The position numbers were made by a program, and so were the translations under genes. The notes beneath the pieces are model-generated. The model was not told where the DNA came from and did not search any database. It saw only the letters and a list, made by a program, of their open reading frames with translations. From an uncultured Prevotella sp. (GTDB lineage: Bacteria > Bacteroidota > Bacteroidia > Bacteroidales > Bacteroidaceae), in NCBI GenBank assembly GCA_900548745.1, contig URLQ01000025.1, positions 1-27,535 of the forward strand: DNA of 27,535 bases. The letters run 5' to 3'. Shown one piece after another: positions 14,595-22,589 of the stretch. Positions within the stretch are counted from its first letter, which is position 1, and each line of letters starts with the position of its first letter.

Positions 14595-15902
14595 CTATTC
14601 CTTTTCCTCTTCAAGAGTGTCGTCATCCTTTTTGCCGAATGATGGGTCAATCTTTACGAGTGCCGATACGATAAACGTTACGATGCAGAAGATCATGACG
14701 ATGATAAAGAACCAGCGGTAGCCCACAGCTTCCTGCAGATAGCCGGAGAAGAGACCCGGAATCATCAGCGAGAGTGTCATCAGGGCTGTGCATAGTGCAT
14801 AGTGCGATGTCTTGTGCTCTCCGCGACTATAATATAATAGGTATAGCATATAGGCGGTGAATCCGAATCCGTAGCCAAACTGTTCGGTGAAGACGCAGGC
14901 GTTGATGATGAAGAGGTTCTGGGTGAGCGAATAGCTCAGATATACGTATACTATGTCGGGCAGTGTAATGGCGCATGCCATAGGCCACAACCATTTTTTC
15001 AGTCCGTCGCGACTTGCCGCAATACCTCCGAGGATACCTCCGAGGGTAAGTCCGATAACTCCCACCGTACCCTGTACGAAGCCGTATTCCGCAGGTGATA
15101 GTCCGAGTCCGCCACAGCTCTGGGAGTCGATGAGGAAGAGTGACGACACCTTTACGAGCAGTCCTTCCGGCATACGGAAGAGAAGCATGAAGAGGAAGGC
15201 GAAGACTGTCTCCTTCAGCGGAAATTTGCTGAAGAACGATGAAATTGTCTTGCCAAGGTCGCTAACCACGGAGGTTACGGTAACCTGTTCATGGTCAGTA
15301 TCATCCTTAGGTCGTGGAAGCTTTGCGTTGTGCCATAGCCATAGGGCGATGAATATTCCAGCCACACCATAGAAGAGCAAGCTCCAAGAGTAGGAGATGG
15401 CTCCCCTTAGCATAACCTGTATGTTTCCCGCAATCATCACGAGTACACCCTGTCCGAAGATAGAAGCCAGTCGGTAGAAGGTGCTTCTGATGCCGACGAA
15501 GAAGGTCTGGTCGTGCGGATTCAGCTCCAGCATGTAGAAACCATCGGCTGCAATATCGTGCGTTGCGCTGCTGAAAGCCATTATCCAGAAGAAGAACAGT
15601 GTGCTTTGCAGCCACATGCTTGTAGGAATGGTGAATGCCACTCCTCCCAGCGATGCTCCTATGAGCAGCTGCATGGTGATGACCCACCATCTTTTAGTCT
15701 TCACGGCGTCAACGAAAGGACTCCATAGCGGTTTCACCACCCATGGCAGATTGAGCCATGAGGTGTAGAACGTTATTTCGGCATTACTTAGTCCGAGCTG
15801 CTTATACAGTACGAGCGATACGATAGTAACAATCACGTTAGGCAGTCCCTCTGCGAAATATAGAGTAGGCACCCATGCCCATGGGGAAATTTTATTTCTC
15901 AT
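14595..15902 (-). CDS. ampG: AmpG-type muropeptide permease (MFS superfamily)
   Basis: The 435-residue protein has about twelve membrane helices. It starts WAWVPTLYFAEGLPNVIVTI, which matches the AmpG group (SLC33/AmpG branch of MFS), as do SWLNLPWVVKPLWSPFVDAV and the segment ATHDIAADGFYMLEL. AmpG imports GlcNAc-anhydroMurNAc muropeptides into the cytoplasm in Gram-negative bacteria. The charged C-terminal tail (KKDDDTLEEEKE) is cytoplasmic. The gene follows the stop of the large fusion gene after 10 bases and must be co-transcribed with it. Since the fusion carries a SpoIID lytic transglycosylase region, context supports a role in peptidoglycan fragments, although the exact substrate is inferred. 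Confidence 0.85.
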   Translation of the reverse strand: MRNKISPWAWVPTLYFAEGLPNVIVTIVSLVLYKQLGLSNAEITFYTSWLNLPWVVKPLWSPFVDAVKTKRWWVITMQLLIGASLGGVAFTIPTSMWLQSTLFFFWIMAFSSATHDIAADGFYMLELNPHDQTFFVGIRSTFYRLASIFGQGVLVMIAGNIQVMLRGAISYSWSLLFYGVAGIFIALWLWHNAKLPRPKDDTDHEQVTVTSVVSDLGKTISSFFSKFPLKETVFAFLFMLLFRMPEGLLVKVSSLFLIDSQSCGGLGLSPAEYGFVQGTVGVIGLTLGGILGGIAASRDGLKKWLWPMACAITLPDIVYVYLSYSLTQNLFIINACVFTEQFGYGFGFTAYMLYLLYYSRGEHKTSHYALCTALMTLSLMIPGLFSGYLQEAVGYRWFFIIVMIFCIVTFIVSALVKIDPSFGKKDDDTLEEEKE

Positions 15903-15912
15903 ATTTGTCTGA

Positions 15913-18900
15913 TTAATATATTTTCTTTATTTCTGCATTATTATAGTAGTGCAGCAGTATCTTGTTGTAGTTATAGCCCTTTTCTCCCATCATGGCAGCA
16001 CCAATCTGACACAGTCCCACGCCGTGTCCCCATCCGGCACCGGTCAGTACAAATTTCTGTGGCACGCCTTCTGCATCAATATCCATGCGGTCTACCACGA
16101 AGGCAGAGCTGTAGAGATGAGAGTCGCTCAGTGCGCGTCTAATCTCCAGTTCCTTACCTATGGTAAAGGATCGTTTAGTGCCTTTAATCAGCAGTTTGCT
16201 TATCCTTCCACTCTTTCCGCGTTCCACGGCTTTCATGTCGATGATGCTGCCGAAGTCCATTTTCAGTTTTTCTGCAAACAGACTTTGTATCTTCTCCTGT
16301 GACAGTTCCACGTGCCAGCGGTAGAAGTCAGCCGTTTCCTGGTCGTAGTCGTTCAATACCTGCGATAGAATCTTCCTGTCGTCGGTGTTGCAGAAGCTTT
16401 CCGGTTTCGTACGAATCCATTTGTCCGCATTCTCCTCTATGCTCAGGTCCGGCAACTCGTTATGGGAGCCGTTGCATTTGTCGGCAGCCTCTGCCGTGTC
16501 TCTGACAGCCACGAGATAAGGCTTTTGGATATCCTCCCAGCAGTATTGGAATTCTTCGCTTACGCCGCCGCAGCATTTAGAGAAGCGTGCATCGCAGATT
16601 TCATCTTCATACATCAGAATCTGTCCCTTGGTCAGTCTTATGGCTTCAGCCACGTGTGGCGACGTCTTCTTCGTAATGCCCTGATAGCGCTGGCAATGGT
16701 CATCGGCGCAGACATCAAAGATAGTATGGTCTTCGCGGTCGTACCATCTTATGAGCATGTCGTCTTTCTTTATGAACGAGAAGAAGTTGTTGCCAGCCTG
16801 TGCCACATCCTTCCTCTTTTTCATCTGTGCCAACAGCCATGAGCGCGATATTACGGCATGAGCCTTCAGCAGTTCCATGCTTGATGTTGCGCTCATTTCG
16901 CTTGAGATGACACTTTCGAGATATTTCTCTACCGGCAGACTGTTTATAGCGCATATCTTGTCTGCCTCCACTACGAGTCGTAGTTCTCCGAGGAAGGTCT
17001 GTGTCTCTTTCCGCTCCCAATGGAAGTTAACTCCGATGGTAACATCGAAGAGCGAGAACGATGCTTTGTCTGTCTTTGGCAAGAAGCAAAGCTCTCTGTA
17101 TTGGTTGCCGTTCCATAGGATTCCTCCTTCGGAGAATTCCACAATCTGTTTTCTGGTTATCGTTTCTCCTTTTGCGGAATACTCTCCGTTGAGCGAGAAC
17201 TCAATTTTCTCAGCACTTACGATGCCCACATGAACGTTCGGCTCATGGTGTTTAGGACATATCTGGCTGACAGCCGATTGTCTTTCAGCAGCGTTCTTTA
17301 TCTTGTCTGCCACATCGTTGAGCTGCTCCTGGCTGATGCTTACTTCCTTGAGAATATCCACCGCCCTCTTGGCAGTAATCTTGTCGAAGTCTTCCTTTCT
17401 CGGAGTTATGATAAGTCCAGCCATGTCGAGAGCTCCCGGACTGACCATCAGAGAGTCTGTGTCGTTTGTGCCGTTGTCGGTAGGGTAGCATGCCGGACGG
17501 TGTTTCCATCGTGGGAAGACCACGGTGAGGAAGTCTTCGTCAGAGCGCCAGCAAACGAGGTTCATCATCGGTTCCGTGTCGCCGTGCTGCATGGGCAGAG
17601 CTTTGTATACGTGGTGGAACATCTCGTCGCCACTCTTCTGCGTCTTGCTGCGTATGAGCAATGCCGGGGTGGGGTAGTCGTTGATGATGGATATCGTTTC
17701 CCCGTTGGTGTTGGAATACAGTTCCGTAAGGTTTCTCGACAGTTTCTGCCAGCTGTGCTGCAATGGCAATATTCCGCTGGTACCTGCTTGGAAATGACAG
17801 TGGTCAGGAGCAGATGCTCCGCATTTAGGTCCGTTGTAGAACACCATCAGTTCTGGATATTCCGTGAGGATATTGAAAATCTTGTCATAGTTGTTGTATA
17901 TGCTCTGTGGCTGATGGCGGCGCATCGGTATTGTGAAGTGCATCGGCAGGATAGGGAAGGGGTTGACGAGAATCTCGAAATCCTTGTCGAACACCTTTGT
18001 CATCTGCTTCTCTGGTCTGTTTTTCTGACAGAGGAAACATGGTCTCTTTTCAAGAGTCTTCTTGTCTATCTTTGCTCCTGTAGACACTATGCGTGCCGGG
18101 TTGAACTGCACTCTCAGTGGCATGCTGTCACAGCAGAGAGTTCGTTGTTCCACGTTGTGCAGGTCGCGGAAGTGTATTCTTGCCTCCTCCCATTGTTCCA
18201 GCTGTCTGTTGAAGAAGCGGTGCAGCGAATTGTCATCCATGAATCCTGTGTTGCCTTTCAGCATCTGCTGGCGGGCATAGAGTTCTATGGTACGTATCTT
18301 ATCCTTGTAGAGGTTGTTTGCGTTTATCTTTTCCTGGCTCAGTGCGGCATCGCTGTTGCCACCCCATCGGCGGCAGAGATACAGTTCGTTGAAGATTCTT
18401 CCTATCTTGTATTTCCTGCAGAAAGCCAGAGCCATGGCGTAGTCTTCGCCATAGCTTGTGTTAGGAAATTGCAGCTGTCTCGCCATAGGCGTGAAGAAAG
18501 CCCTTGGCGCTCCCAGTCCGTTTATCCTCAGAGCGTTGTTGCATCCGTTGTCTTCAGTCCATTCAGCATGGTCGATGAGTCCCGGCGGCAGCGTGTTGAG
18601 ATCGAAGTCACACATGCGGTAGCTACCGATAATCATGGCGGCGTTCTGTTTGTAGAACTCGTCGACGATGGTCTGCAGCGTGTTTTCCGATGAATAAAGG
18701 TCGTCGCTGTCGAGCTGTACTGCAAATCGTCCGCAGTTGGAGTCGTCGATAGCCACGTTCCAGCATCCGCCTATTCCGAGGTCAGTTCTCTTGGGACGGA
18801 TGTGAATGAGGCGTGGAGAGTATTTTTTGCTGTCTGCTTTTGTGTATTCTTCGAGCAGGGTGGTGGTGTTGTCGGTGGAGTGGTTGTCCACGACGATAAC

Positions 18901-19743
18901 GTTGAACTTGAAGTTCGTCTTCTGTGCCAACGCACTGTCTACGGCGTTGCAGATGGTCTTCTCTCTGTTTCTTACGGGTATTATCACCGATGCCTCACAA
19001 TCGAAGTCCTGTTCTTTGAAGTCGGGAGTGTCGTAGTATGCGGTGTCTACGAAGGCTCCCACCTCCTTGAGGTGTTTCGTAACGGCGCTTTCCATCTCCA
19101 GCTGTACGTTGCGGTTTCTTGGATTTACGTAGTCAAACTGCTTCTCTCCGCTTGTTCTCGTGTCGTTTTCCTCTTCTGTGTAGAGGTATTCGTTGATGTG
19201 GAAGATAGCAGCCTGACGGCTGACGAACAGTCTCAGGTCATAGAGTGCAGCATATTTAAAGTCGCTGTTGTCGTTTTCCGCAGCATAGTCTTTTATGAGT
19301 TTCGACTTTATCAGCAGCAGGCTTCCGAAGTCGAAGTCGTCTCTGAGACTGCCCTTCTGATAGTCTATTACGGGGTGGTTTACGGTTAGTCCGTTTTCCA
19401 CCGAATAGTGATCGCTGTATACCATTCCGGCGTTTGTTTCAGCTGCCACTCTCAACATTCGTCTTATACCGTACAGTCCGATGGTCAGCGGCAGGCTCTT
19501 TGTATAGAGCAGCGAGTATTCAGAGTCGGTATTGTCGGCGATGCTGTTTATAGCGAGTGCCGATGTTATATTGTCTACCACAATCATTGTGCATCCTTCA
19601 GGAGCTGTATTCTTCAAGGCAAACTCCTCGGTTACGAGCAGGTTTATGTGTCTTACTGCCCTGCATTCTCTAAGTTGGCATAGAGTGGATTCCATGCCTT
19701 TGAGGTCGGTACATGGCAGGAAGCAATCGGTTTTTAGTATCAT
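15913..19743 (-). CDS. Glycosyltransferase / DUF4922 (GalT-HIT-like) / SpoIID fusion protein
   Basis: This 1276-residue protein joins at least three enzymatic regions. Residues 1-235 look like a degenerate GT-A fold (VYSDHYS). Residues about 250-480 are a family 2 glycosyltransferase (ASVIIPVRNRE, metal motif DSDD at 345-348). Residues about 540-800 fit DUF4922, related to GalT/HIT nucleotidyltransferases and phosphorylases, with CFLC (C569, C572) as a probable zinc site and HCHFQ (H648, H650, Q652) as the active-site motif. Residues about 880-1276 are a SpoIID/LytB domain, with the catalytic Glu expected at E949 (SSEMS) and the typical GWGHGVGLCQIGA (H1240). SpoIID enzymes cleave denuded glycan strands as lytic transglycosylases, normally outside the membrane, yet no signal peptide or membrane helix is visible here. 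The downstream ampG-type gene suggests work on imported wall fragments. The frame is continuous, without an internal break. Confidence 0.88.
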   Translation of the reverse strand: MILKTDCFLPCTDLKGMESTLCQLRECRAVRHINLLVTEEFALKNTAPEGCTMIVVDNITSALAINSIADNTDSEYSLLYTKSLPLTIGLYGIRRMLRVAAETNAGMVYSDHYSVENGLTVNHPVIDYQKGSLRDDFDFGSLLLIKSKLIKDYAAENDNSDFKYAALYDLRLFVSRQAAIFHINEYLYTEEENDTRTSGEKQFDYVNPRNRNVQLEMESAVTKHLKEVGAFVDTAYYDTPDFKEQDFDCEASVIIPVRNREKTICNAVDSALAQKTNFKFNVIVVDNHSTDNTTTLLEEYTKADSKKYSPRLIHIRPKRTDLGIGGCWNVAIDDSNCGRFAVQLDSDDLYSSENTLQTIVDEFYKQNAAMIIGSYRMCDFDLNTLPPGLIDHAEWTEDNGCNNALRINGLGAPRAFFTPMARQLQFPNTSYGEDYAMALAFCRKYKIGRIFNELYLCRRWGGNSDAALSQEKINANNLYKDKIRTIELYARQQMLKGNTGFMDDNSLHRFFNRQLEQWEEARIHFRDLHNVEQRTLCCDSMPLRVQFNPARIVSTGAKIDKKTLEKRPCFLCQKNRPEKQMTKVFDKDFEILVNPFPILPMHFTIPMRRHQPQSIYNNYDKIFNILTEYPELMVFYNGPKCGASAPDHCHFQAGTSGILPLQHSWQKLSRNLTELYSNTNGETISIINDYPTPALLIRSKTQKSGDEMFHHVYKALPMQHGDTEPMMNLVCWRSDEDFLTVVFPRWKHRPACYPTDNGTNDTDSLMVSPGALDMAGLIITPRKEDFDKITAKRAVDILKEVSISQEQLNDVADKIKNAAERQSAVSQICPKHHEPNVHVGIVSAEKIEFSLNGEYSAKGETITRKQIVEFSEGGILWNGNQYRELCFLPKTDKASFSLFDVTIGVNFHWERKETQTFLGELRLVVEADKICAINSLPVEKYLESVISSEMSATSSMELLKAHAVISRSWLLAQMKKRKDVAQAGNNFFSFIKKDDMLIRWYDREDHTIFDVCADDHCQRYQGITKKTSPHVAEAIRLTKGQILMYEDEICDARFSKCCGGVSEEFQYCWEDIQKPYLVAVRDTAEAADKCNGSHNELPDLSIEENADKWIRTKPESFCNTDDRKILSQVLNDYDQETADFYRWHVELSQEKIQSLFAEKLKMDFGSIIDMKAVERGKSGRISKLLIKGTKRSFTIGKELEIRRALSDSHLYSSAFVVDRMDIDAEGVPQKFVLTGAGWGHGVGLCQIGAAMMGEKGYNYNKILLHYYNNAEIKKIY

Positions 19744-19783
19744 AAATTTATATAGTTCTTTGTTCTGTATTATAAAATATGTG

Positions 19784-19791
19784 CAAACTTA
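19784..19791 (-). promoter_or_regulatory. -7 promoter element of the fusion/ampG operon
   Basis: On the minus strand, TAAGTTTG (19791 to 19784) fits TAnnTTTG and lies 40 bases before the ATG at 19743. No -33 element stands at the right distance. Just upstream begins the truncated inverted-repeat element. Confidence 0.5.
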
Positions 19792-19838
19792 CTCAAAATA
19801 ACCCGAAAATGCTAATAATAAGATGAAAAATATAGTTT

Positions 19839-19983
19839 AACCCAAAACGGTCATTAGGTCGTTAAATGCAATTTTTACAACAGCTTGCAGTATTTTATTT
19901 TTTTTATAAGGCGTCTTTTGTCCGTTTTTAATTCGCAATAGCTCGCTATTACTCATTAAAAGCTAAACAAAATCCACTCTTCT
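19839..19983. mobile_element. Truncated copy of the MITE-like element
   Basis: The stretch begins AACCCAAAACGGTCATTAGG and matches 14322-14463 in the same orientation over about 145 bases with a few differences, including the central AATAGCTCGCTATT hairpin and AATCCACTCTTCT. It then breaks off: the right arm (AAGCAAAATACAAGCAAG and the right terminal repeat) is missing. Two copies flanking the fusion/ampG operon in direct orientation are a possible substrate for recombination. Confidence 0.7.
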
Positions 19984-20190
19984 GAATTGTTAAAGCCACT
20001 TTAAAGTTTCTATCACTCCGTTTTCCTGATGAACCTAAAAACACACTAAGGATAACGAACGAAGCGTGATGCGATATTGTATTTTTATACAATTACAACG
20101 TGCATGTTGGGGGCATAAAAGAGGGAGATGGATATAGATTTGGATGCTTGTTGAAGTAACATGAAATAGATGTCCAATCAACTTCAAATA

Positions 20191-20252
20191 GAAAGTTACC
20201 GAATTTCTATGAGAAAGTTACGGACTTTCTATTGGAAAGTTACCGAATTTCT
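20191..20252. repeat. Three tandem copies of a 22-base repeat
   Basis: An 18-base unit, GAAAGTTACCGAATTTCT, occurs at 20191-20208 and 20235-20252. A variant, GAAAGTTACGGACTTTCT, is at 20213-20230, with 4-base spacers, so the period is exactly 22. Each unit is a near-palindrome (AGAAAGT and ACTTTCT). The period is not a multiple of three, so it does not encode a protein repeat. The surrounding gap (19984-20573) also holds a 7-bp hairpin, ATTGTAT-TTTT-ATACAAT (20076-20093). A weak 109-codon frame (20170-20499) reads through but has no recognisable domain. I see no convincing gene in this gap. Confidence 0.6.
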
Positions 20253-20475
20253 AAATGATGACAAAATCACGTGTTTACAGAGGCTTGACGTGATTGCCAT
20301 AATCGAACTATACAGGCGTGTGGAACAAACCGTTTATTTATACAATCAAATCGGTTATTTATGCAGAAGGCTGTCTGGATGTGGTATGCATATATCAAGC
20401 AAAAAACTTTCTGATTTACGTATCAAAAGTCTGATTTTTGGGGGTTCAATGGTCGACTATTGGAGAATAAAAGAA

Positions 20476-20530
20476 ATTGCCACTAACACTACTGTTTGAT
20501 GACAAGTTCAATAGTAATGTCAGTGGCAAT
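20476..20530 (-). terminator. Terminator of the 5'-nucleotidase gene
   Basis: The segments 20476-20493 and 20513-20530 (ATTGCCACTAACA against TGTCAGTGGCAAT) are inverted repeats with 16 of 18 bases matching and a 19-base loop. Read on the minus strand, the hairpin is followed by TTTCTTTTATT. It stands 44 bases beyond the stop of the gene ending at 20574. Confidence 0.65.
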
Positions 20531-20573
20531 ATCGGAATTCGTCTTTTGAATATTCGCCTTATGTATAGGAAAG

Positions 20574-22313
20574 CTATTCGTTGAATAATAGTTTTCTGTC
20601 TCTTGCGAGAGCAGGCTTTGCCCAACTGTCGGGAACGAAGCGCCAGTTGTTGTTCGGACGTGGAGAAATCTTTTTCATCCGTTCTATCTCCTGGGCGAGA
20701 TAGTGGCGCAGGTCGTGGTCACTCTCGTAGACCACTCTTTTCTTCAGTTCGTCTTTTGGAATGCCTGCCCCCTTGGTAAGCAGCTCTCCTCCGCCGTTGG
20801 CGCGGTAGCTGTTCATAGCCACCCTGTACCACTTCTTCGGGTCAAACTTCTCTCCGTTCTGCATCTTTATGATGTTCACCTTCTGTCCGTCAGGCTTTGT
20901 CACGTCCACTTCGTATATGATGCCGGCAGCAGAGTCGAAGTTGAAGGTCATGTTCTTGAATCCGAACTTCTGCAGGTCGGAGGTGTTTCTTTCGTCGAGC
21001 AGCATGATGTGGTCAGACTTCTGTTTCATCGTGTTTACCCACATGTCGTAGCTCATTTCCAGATGGCGTCGTATTTCCTCGCCTGTCATACGCAGGACAC
21101 AGAGCTTGTTTTCGTATTTGTATAGTTTGAACATGTCGCTGACGTGGATTGGTCCTTGCTTTATTTCGGCGTTGAACTGCAATGGGGCGTTGAACGATAC
21201 GTCAGCCTTTGTCAGTCTGAGCTGCAGGTTGTGTACGAGGTCGATGAATGCGGAGCTGCCGAAGAAGCTGTCGCGTGTGTACATAGTCTTGCCTATAGTG
21301 CCGATCTTCCTGTCCACGTATTGCTTCACCTCGTTTATGTCGCTGGCGAAATAGCTTACGTATTTCTCGTCTATAGGCTCATTGGCGATGCTGCGCACCT
21401 CGCCGCTTATCGTCTTCTCTACTACTTTTCCGTCTTTCTTCGTGATTGTTATTTCGGCGTCAGCCACGTTCTGTGCGTTAGCCGAAGGGTCAAGACAGAG
21501 CACATCGTTGCCGTTCGGTCCTTTTTCAACAGCTTTTCGTGCATGGTGGTCGTGGCCGAAGAGAACGAGGTCGAGACCATCCACCTGCTGTGCTGCTGTT
21601 CGAGCAGCGTCTTCCGAATACAGGTCGGTCTTTATTCCTCCTTCCCATCCGCTGTGGAAGAGTCCGATTATAATGTCGGGCTTTTCGTTCTTTTTAATAT
21701 AAGCCACCCATTTCTTTGCTGATGTCACGATGTCCTCGAAGTGCAGTCCCGCCCACAGCTTCTCGTCAAGCCAGTTGGGAATGGCAGGTGTAAGCATGCC
21801 CAGCACAGCCACTCTTACTCCGTCTCTCTCTATGATGGTGAAGGGTTTAACGTATGGCAGTCCTGTTGCATTGTCGATGATGTTGGCTCCCAGTACGGGA
21901 CATTGTATTTCGCTAACCCATTTGTCGTATACCTTATGGCCAGGTTCCACGTCGTGGTTTCCGAAGGCTACGGCATCGTATTTCATGTAGTTGTATATCT
22001 TTGACACTATGTTTTCCTTATCCGTTGCAACATAGTTGTAATAGTAGCATGAAGGCTGCCCTTGCAGGATGTCTCCATTGTCGAGCAGTATAAGGTTTCT
22101 GCCGTAGTCTTTTCTCAGCTTTTCAACGTATGAGCTGACTCTTGCCAATGAGCCTTTAGTCTCTTTCCGCTGTATGAAGTCATAAGGGAAGAAACTGCCG
22201 TGCACGTCGCTGGTCTGTATTATTCTAAGTTTCACGGTCTGTGTCAGTTGTGCCATTGTTTTACAAGGTATTGCTGTTGCAATGATTGCTGTAATTATGT
22301 ATTTAAGTTTCAT
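20574..22313 (-). CDS. Periplasmic 5'-nucleotidase / 2',3'-cyclic phosphodiesterase (UshA-like metallophosphoesterase)
   Basis: I start at ATG 22313 (MKLKYIITAIIATAIPCKTM), because this gives a clean signal peptide ending near Ala21; a longer frame starting at 22343 would bury it. The 579-residue protein has the metal-binding motifs of the two-domain 5'-nucleotidases: SDVHG (D36, H38), NGD (D81), GNHD (N119, H120) and FGHDHH. The C-terminal domain has the substrate-binding segment YRVAMNSYRANGG. Such enzymes release phosphate and nucleosides from nucleotides, and some hydrolyse 2',3'-cyclic nucleotides; the exact preference cannot be read from sequence. The secreted nuclease at 3933 could supply its substrates, although the two are far apart. 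The gene is monocistronic, with its own promoter and terminator. Confidence 0.9.
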   Translation of the reverse strand: MKLKYIITAIIATAIPCKTMAQLTQTVKLRIIQTSDVHGSFFPYDFIQRKETKGSLARVSSYVEKLRKDYGRNLILLDNGDILQGQPSCYYYNYVATDKENIVSKIYNYMKYDAVAFGNHDVEPGHKVYDKWVSEIQCPVLGANIIDNATGLPYVKPFTIIERDGVRVAVLGMLTPAIPNWLDEKLWAGLHFEDIVTSAKKWVAYIKKNEKPDIIIGLFHSGWEGGIKTDLYSEDAARTAAQQVDGLDLVLFGHDHHARKAVEKGPNGNDVLCLDPSANAQNVADAEITITKKDGKVVEKTISGEVRSIANEPIDEKYVSYFASDINEVKQYVDRKIGTIGKTMYTRDSFFGSSAFIDLVHNLQLRLTKADVSFNAPLQFNAEIKQGPIHVSDMFKLYKYENKLCVLRMTGEEIRRHLEMSYDMWVNTMKQKSDHIMLLDERNTSDLQKFGFKNMTFNFDSAAGIIYEVDVTKPDGQKVNIIKMQNGEKFDPKKWYRVAMNSYRANGGGELLTKGAGIPKDELKKRVVYESDHDLRHYLAQEIERMKKISPRPNNNWRFVPDSWAKPALARDRKLLFNE

Positions 22314-22340
22314 AATATTTAGTTTATTCAATAATCGATG

Positions 22341-22371
22341 CAAAGATATGGGAAAAAAAGCGGATGTGCAA
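22341..22371 (-). promoter_or_regulatory. Promoter of the 5'-nucleotidase gene
   Basis: On the minus strand, TATCTTTG (22348 to 22341) is a consensus -7 element, and TTG (22371 to 22369) lies 20 bases upstream. The ATG at 22313 follows after 27 bases, so the leader is short. Confidence 0.65.
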
Positions 22372-22476
22372 GTGTTCCGGAATAATTTGGCATTCCTCCA
22401 GCCACAGATCTTGGAACAATTGGAGGCGATGGCAGATATGTGTTTGTAGTATTCCTAATGACTGATCTGGAATAAA

Positions 22477-22511
22477 AAATAGTGCAGAACAACAATTGTC
22501 CTGCACTATTT
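22477..22511 (-). terminator. Terminator of the nqr operon
   Basis: AAATAGTGCAG (22477-22487) and CTGCACTATTT (22501-22511) form a perfect 11-bp stem with a 13-base loop. Read on the minus strand it ends in a T-run (ATTTTTTATT). It lies about 80 bases after the nqrF stop. Confidence 0.85.
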
Positions 22512-22589
22512 TATATGGTATTGTCAGATGACCGTTTATCTGGTCATGGTTGACAGTTGTTGGATAAATTGATAAACATCCATCTTGGT

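Noticed and set aside
17230..18693. A 487-codon open frame on the plus strand
   Set aside because: It lies entirely antisense to the 1276-residue fusion gene, whose domains are clearly recognisable. The antisense product has no domain, a skewed Val/Cys/Ser-rich composition and no ribosome site.
20191..20252. A short CRISPR array
   Set aside because: The spacers would be only 4 bases and nearly the same; there are just three units and no cas genes.
20170..20499. A 109-codon frame on the plus strand in the gap before the 5'-nucleotidase gene
   Set aside because: It reads through three tandem DNA repeats in three different frames, and its end overlaps the nucleotidase terminator. No domain or promoter was recognised, so I did not call it a gene.
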